From Baffinella frigidus (taxonomy: Eukaryota > Cryptophyceae > Cryptomonadales > Baffinellaceae), in contig MU646655.1 of the NCBI GenBank assembly GCA_026770585.1, forward strand, positions 365,427 to 380,465: a stretch of 15,039 bases of DNA, read 5' to 3'. The translations under genes and the position numbers were made by a program. Below are positions 12,180 to 15,039 of this stretch, one piece after another; position 1 is the stretch's first letter, and each line of letters opens with the position of its first letter. The notes beneath the pieces were generated by a model. It ran no database searches and was not told the origin of the DNA. It saw nothing but the letters and a program-made list of their open reading frames with translations.

Positions 12180-12440
12180 TCGAATGATTGCGCCAGGCCC
12201 CCATCGCCCTATCCCCTGGCCCTAGGCCCCTATCCCCCATCGGCCCTATCTTTAAAATGTATTATTGCGGCGGGTCGGGATTCGGGGGGGTCACAAGTCG
12301 AGGGGGCTGTTCCAAAAGCCCGCGAGCGACTCGGTCTCTGTCACAACCTGTGGATGATTGCACAGTCAGCCGAGAGTCCCACGACGGTTGCCAAGGAGCC
12401 CTACCACACGAGAATGCTAGAGGGGCCTATTTAAAACTAT
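12180..12440. other. Spacer with C-rich start, no gene supported
   Basis: CCCCTATCCCC-like text to about 12250 is followed by mixed sequence. Two forward frames are open but overlap and lack clear bias. No foldback is seen. Confidence 0.4.
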
Positions 12441-12442
12441 TT

Positions 12443-12570
12443 GTTTTTACAAGTGGGCATTTGTGTAGTAACTTTCGTTGAAAATTGGTCACGCCAGTAA
12501 AAAATATACCAGGCGCGAGGTTGGAATGCCCTATCCTGGTACAAACGTTTACAACCCCACATGTAAAAAG
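12443..12570. repeat. Weak foldback with TGGTACAAA near the right arm
   Basis: GTTTTTACAAGTGGG at the left pairs imperfectly with CCCCACATGTAAAAAG at the right (about 12555-12570). TGGTACAAA at 12537 is followed by CGTTTACAACC. The arms are short and mismatched. Confidence 0.45.
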
Positions 12571-12621
12571 GATCCTTGCGCATTCTCGACGCGGTCATCC
12601 GTTAAGCGCTAGACACAGATA

Positions 12622-12721
12622 TCCCTTAAGTGGCCAGTAGGCCCATACGCCCTACCGTAGGGCCCTAGGACCTGCCTAGGGCGAGTTAGGGCGAATATTC
12701 ACCCTATGGCCACTTAAGGGA
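12622..12721 (+). mobile_element. FB-B copy 5, best-preserved ends
   Basis: A 100-bp foldback with perfectly inverted ends TCCCTTAAGTGGCC / GGCCACTTAAGGGA and TA at 12620-12621 and 12722-12723. The core CATACGCCCTACCGTAGGGC is followed by CCTAGGACCTGCCTAGGGCG and GGCGAATATTCACCCTA, the latter as in copy 4. Confidence 0.92.
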
Positions 12722-12735
12722 TAGACCTTTAACAG

Positions 12736-12778
12736 TACCAACACGGCCGCCATGTATGCAACCCCACCGAGGCTTCAG
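12736..12778 (+). repeat. RepA copy 4
   Basis: TACCAACACGGCCGCCATGT ATGC then CCACCGAGGCT. Short central part of RepA. Confidence 0.7.
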
Positions 12779-12794
12779 TGGCGAGTAACCTAGT

Positions 12795-12980
12795 AGAGTG
12801 AATCTGGCAGGACTGGGCCAAAGCAAGTGTGTTTCGTGCAAGATTCCAACTTCAAAAAGGGGGTAAAGGGGTAAAGGAGGTAAAACCGCACCGGTTCGAA
12901 ATTACTGGTACAAATCTAAGTAGGAATCTTACACGAGGCAAAGTTGCTTTGGCCAAGTCCTACCAGATTGGCGCCACTCT
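12795..12980. mobile_element. FB-F copy 2
   Basis: The left arm AGAGTGAATCTGGCAGGACT GGGCCAAAGCAA and right arm, read in reverse AGAGTGGCGCCAATCTGGTA GGACTTGGCCAAAGCAA, pair with several mismatches and a small indel near the end. The loop contains GGTAAAGGGGTAAAGGAGGT and TGGTACAAATC at the junction with the right arm (12906). Confidence 0.78.
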
Positions 12981-12987
12981 CCTACTT

Positions 12988-13224
12988 AGGCCTACTTAGG
13001 CCTGTAAGTAGGCCTACGACCTGCTAGGGTTCAAACACGACCCGCTCGCCAGTTCACTCGGAGCCACACCATTTCGCCTAAGTCAACTCCCCCTGAAAGC
13101 TAGCGCCTTAAGTCAAATGCCTGGTCCCAGACCAGGGTCCATCTAAACGAAATCAGGGAAAAGTTGACTTAGGTGAGCTGGTTGACTTGGCTGGAATCTT
13201 GTGGGTCGGAGTGCAGTTAAGGGA
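12988..13224. mobile_element. FB-B remnant, split by FB-E copy 2
   Basis: AACACGACCCGCTCGCC (up to 13049) plus, after the insertion, CAGTTAAGGGATA (13214-13226) reproduces the right side of FB-B copy 1 (CGACCCGCTGGCCACTTAAG GGATA). The left end is not recognisable; GTAGGCCTAC-like hairpin sequence (about 12990-13018) lies where the core would be. Confidence 0.65.
13055..13213 (+). mobile_element. FB-E copy 2, with a 5-bp target duplication
   Basis: A 159-bp element with ends CACTCGGAGCCACA / TGTGGGTCGGAGTG. CAGTT is exactly duplicated at 13050-13054 and 13214-13218, and removal restores an FB-B right end. The inner parts AAGTCAACT / AAGTTGACTT and CTTAAGTCAAATGCCTG are shared with FB-E copy 1. 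Five-base duplication with CAC ends recalls Transib-type transposons, but that assignment is only a hypothesis. Confidence 0.82.
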
Positions 13225-13326
13225 TAGGAGCCCTAGGGCCTGACCTCAGCTAACCAGGGAAACCTTCTAGAGAAACATTTCATACTAGGAAAGGGCTACG
13301 CATATCGTTGTACAGTCTATACAACC

Positions 13327-13476
13327 TTATCTCAGAAAACGAGTTCTAAAATTCGTTTTCTTAAGTCAATTCCCCTACAAATTCGTCAACTTATTCTTTA
13401 CTCTCCGCATAAGTTGACAAATTTATAGGGGAATTGACTTAAGAAAACGAGTTTTAGAACTCGTTTTCTGAGATAA
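13327..13476. mobile_element. FB-D copy 2, near-perfect 68-bp arms
   Basis: The arms TTATCTCAGAAAACGAGTTC onward and their inverse differ at about three positions, with a loop of about 15 bp. AACC flanks it on both sides (13323-13326, 13477-13480). Each arm also contains its own palindrome, GAAAACGAGTT...AACTCGTTTTC-like, so a cloverleaf fold is possible. The arms carry CTTAAGTCAA and GTCAACTTAT motifs. Low divergence suggests a recent insertion. Confidence 0.88.
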
Positions 13477-13546
13477 AACCATGGGTTATTCATAGCCTGG
13501 TACAAAACGTTTCCAAAACGTTTTTTGTGTTCCTACATCTAATATA

Positions 13547-13707
13547 CCACACAGCGGACTTCCAAGGGGTTTCGAATAATCCCTAAGCGTCAAGACCTCG
13601 GACCCTACGGTATGCAACCCGTAGGGACATATGGGGGTTCCTACGGATAAGGTAACGGAAAGGTGGCCCGATCTGGGCCGAAAATCCCCTCGTAGCCCGC
13701 TGTGTGG
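13547..13707 (+). mobile_element. FB-G copy 2, uninterrupted
   Basis: Ends CCACACAGCGGACTTCCAAG and its inverse from CGTAGCCCGCTGTGTGG. The core GGACCCTACGGTATGCAACC CGTAGGGACATA corresponds to the two halves of FB-G copy 1. TA lies just outside, with one extra G on the right. Confidence 0.8.
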
Positions 13708-13754
13708 GTACCTTCCCTGGTACAAAAAAATGCCTAGTCAAGAAAGAGAACAGT

Positions 13755-13960
13755 AGAGCCAATCTGGTAGGACTTGGCCAGCGCGAACTTCGAAGTTACA
13801 AGATTGCGAACTTCTAGATGGACCCGTTTGGACATGTAGTGTTTTAAATTCAAATTTTGCCGTACAAATATGGTGTTTACTAATAATTACGGTCCATCTA
13901 GAAGTTCGCAATCTTGCAACTTCGAAGTTCGCGCTGGCCTAGTCCTACCAGATTGGCTCT
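13755..13960. mobile_element. FB-F copy 3, 70-bp arms
   Basis: Left AGAGCCAATCTGGTAGGACT TGGCCAGCGCGAAC through CTAGATGGACC and its inverse differ at about two positions. The loop of about 65 bp has TTTTAAATTC and GTACAAATATGG, the same loop theme as copies 1 and 2. The termini are nearly identical to the right arm of copy 2, but the inner arm sequences are unrelated. Confidence 0.85.
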
Positions 13961-14005
13961 ATGGAGGTTTCCCACACACCTGGTCCAAGACGCCGACGAC
14001 CTTGT

Positions 14006-14273
14006 CAACGAAGCTGCCCCCCTTCCCCTGCCCTTCAGGCTCCTGCAGGGGTTGTTAGGGTTTAGGGTTTTGAGGTTTAGGGTTTGGGGTTTGGGGTTTG
14101 GGGTTTAGGGTTTAGGGTTTGGGGTTTAGGGTTTAGGGTTTAGGGTTTAGGGTTTAGGGTTTAGGGGTTAGGGTTCAGGGTTTAGGGTTTAGGATTAAGG
14201 GTTTAGGGGGGAAAGAGAATACTCGCGTTTACTCGCATCGCAGCCAACAGCTAGCTCTGTCTCCCTATGATTT
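14006..14273 (+). repeat. RepT copy 1, split by a telomere-like array
   Basis: CAACGAAGCTGCCCCCCTTC through CAGGCTCCTGCAGGG (14006-14050) and GAAAGAGAATACTCGCGTTT ACTCGCATCGCAGCC (from 14211) correspond to a continuous stretch in RepT copy 3 (CTCCTGAAGGGCGAAAGAG). The array 14051-14210 sits at the join. Confidence 0.8.
14051..14210 (+). repeat. Telomere-like TTTAGGG array, about 160 bp
   Basis: About 20 heptamers, mostly TTTAGGG with TTTGGGG, TTAGGGG and TTCAGGG variants. Most regular at 14128-14165. G-rich on the plus strand, opposite to the array at 3560-3965. Confidence 0.95.
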
Positions 14274-14375
14274 TTTCTCACCATTTTGGTAAGACCAGGC
14301 TCTTTTCCGCTCAGAAAATGCCGAATTGGTACCACACACCCATCATGTCAACTTAGGAATAGTCGGCCAAGCGGA
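14274..14375. other. Spacer, no feature recognised
   Basis: Short mixed sequence between RepT copy 1 and the next hairpin; no supported frame. Confidence 0.4.
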
Positions 14376-14446
14376 CTGAGTCTGGGGATACAGCCCCGTG
14401 TAAAGTCACTCCGGTCATCCTACACGGAAATGTATCCCCAGACTGA
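14376..14446. repeat. Hairpin with about 25-bp arms
   Basis: AGTCTGGGGATACAGCCCCG TGTA pairs with TACACGGAAATGTATCCCCA GACT with about three mismatches, loop of about 24 bp. Confidence 0.75.
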
Positions 14447-14448
14447 GG

Positions 14449-14562
14449 CAACGAAGCCCCCCCCCTGCCCCTGCATCTCAGGCTCCTGCGAGTTCTCTTT
14501 CGGCGAAAGAGAACGCTCGCGTTTACGAAAGAGAACACGCGCGCTTACTCGCTTCGAGGCTG
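14449..14562 (+). repeat. RepT copy 2, with an internal hairpin
   Basis: CAACGAAGCCCCCCCCTGCC, CAGGCTCCTG, then GAAAGAGAACGCTCGCGTTT ACG and a partial second copy GAAAGAGAACACGCGCGCTT ACTCGC. At 14492-14514 GTTCTCTTTC and GAAAGAGAAC pair exactly around GGC. Confidence 0.75.
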
Positions 14563-14572
14563 TTGGGAGAGG

Positions 14573-14703
14573 TGGGGTTTGGGGTTTGGAGTTTGGAGTT
14601 TTGGGTTTTGGGTTTTGGGTTTGGGTTTTGGGTTTCGGGGTTTGGGGTTTGGGGTTTGGGGTTTGGGGTTTGGGGTTTGGGGTTTGGGGTTTGGGGGTTG
14701 GGT
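14573..14703 (+). repeat. TTTGGGG / TTTTGGG array
   Basis: A G-rich heptamer array, starting with GGAGTTT and TTTTGGG variants and becoming eight near-perfect GGGGTTT units. It is a variant of the TTTAGGG telomere-like repeat. It lies between RepT copies 2 and 3. Confidence 0.93.
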
Positions 14704-14710
14704 GTTGTTG

Positions 14711-14835
14711 GAACGAAGCTCCCTCCTTTCCCTGCCTCTCAGGCTCCTGAAGGGCGAAAGAGACCACTCGCGTTTATTCGGATCGCAGCCAGCATGGCCA
14801 CCATCTAGCTATGTAGCTCACGCGCGTTTATTCGG
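14711..14835 (+). repeat. RepT copy 3, no internal array
   Basis: GAACGAAGCTCCCTCCTTTC, CAGGCTCCTGAAGGGCGAAA GAG, CACTCGCGTTTATTCGGATC GCAGCCAGC. A second CGCGCGTTTATTCGGC follows at 14822. It is the uninterrupted comparison for RepT copy 1. Confidence 0.75.
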
Positions 14836-14842
14836 CAAAGGC

Positions 14843-14863
14843 AGAGCTAGGAGGCCTAGCTCT
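14843..14863. repeat. Short hairpin AGAGCTAGG/CCTAGCTCT
   Basis: Nine-bp arms around a 3-bp loop (AGG). Minor feature after RepT copy 3. Confidence 0.7.
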
Positions 14864-14901
14864 TTGTGAGTCGATCATGGCTGTTGGAAACAATACACAG
14901 G

Positions 14902-14911
14902 TCTCTCTCTC

Positions 14912-14943
<32 letters not shown>

Positions 14944-14978
14944 GCTCTCTCTCTTTCTCGCCCTCTCTCTCTCTCTAC
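14902..14978 (+). repeat. CT microsatellite
   Basis: About 38 CT dinucleotides with a few CG and TTT interruptions. No feature is seen from 14979 to the end. Confidence 0.97.
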
Positions 14979-15039
14979 CATATTAGAAACAACAAAGGGC
15001 CTCGCTCTCACCTTAGCAGCATCCCGCCGAAACCACCCC

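Noticed and set aside
1781-13960. Foldbacks as assembly or amplification artefacts
   Set aside because: Arms have diverged, termini recur at unrelated loci, and matched target duplications or empty sites are visible for several families.
14286-14869. Long open frames of alternating FGVWGLG-type or PQTPNPK-type residues
   Set aside because: They are translations of the TTTGGGG heptamer array in different frames; a 7-bp period never creates stops in these frames.

Overview
The window looks like eukaryotic nuclear DNA, almost entirely non-coding and very rich in repeats. Degenerate TTTAGGG-type telomere-like repeats sit at both flanks: C-rich strand around 3590-3965 and G-rich strand around 14051-14703. 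This heptamer is known from plants, many green algae, dinoflagellates, chromerids and some apicomplexans. Together with possible intron borders of the AG|G type, it suggests an alga or alveolate, but the species cannot be named from this sequence. There is no rRNA, no convincing tRNA, no CRISPR array, no transposase or reverse transcriptase, and no long intact gene. Most open frames are chance readings of GC-rich repeats.

The dominant content is a crowded population of short (about 100-200 bp) foldback elements: long inverted repeats around a small loop, resembling non-autonomous DNA transposons (MITEs). I sort them into families by their ends. FB-A (ends CAGGGGTACCTCGCTCATAA, TA duplication, eight copies), FB-B (ends TCCCTTAAGTGGC, TA duplication, five copies and a remnant), FB-C (ends CAGTGGACCTACCC, TA duplication, two copies), FB-D (ends TTATC, 4-bp duplication, two copies), FB-E (ends CACT/CAATG, 5-bp duplication, two copies), FB-F (ends AGAGCCAATCTGGTAGGAC, three copies and a distant relative) and FB-G (ends CCACACAGCGG, two copies). 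Several occupied sites can be compared with an empty counterpart inside the window. Nesting gives a relative order: FB-B entered FB-A twice, FB-E entered an FB-B remnant, and FB-B entered telomere-like repeats.

Layout. 1-1310: a 185-bp direct repeat, a 26-bp minisatellite and a third, interrupted copy of the first repeat. 1310-3050: foldbacks and a 30-bp minisatellite split by an FB-E element. 3120-4450: two sets of duplicated exon-like segments, one encoding a small cysteine-rich motif, embedded in telomere-like repeats with FB-A and FB-B insertions. 4450-6160: hairpin cluster and nested FB-A/FB-B/FB-C elements. 6160-8760: palindromes, then many copies of a longer dispersed repeat (RepL). 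8880-9560: heptamer and C-rich DNA, then two exon-like segments that would join in phase. 9560-12180: hairpins, FB-A, FB-D, FB-G and a complex multi-inverted locus. 12180-15039: further foldbacks, then repeat units (RepT), one of them split by a telomere-like array, ending in a CT microsatellite.

A second thread is the 9-mer TGGTACAAA (12 exact copies on both strands, about 0.1 expected), often followed by GTCAAC or lying at the loop edge of FB-F hairpins. The only protein-coding evidence consists of four short exon-like segments (3432-3557, 4379-4450, 9066-9200, 9426-9551) with high GC at third codon positions and plausible splice borders. None matches a gene I can name.
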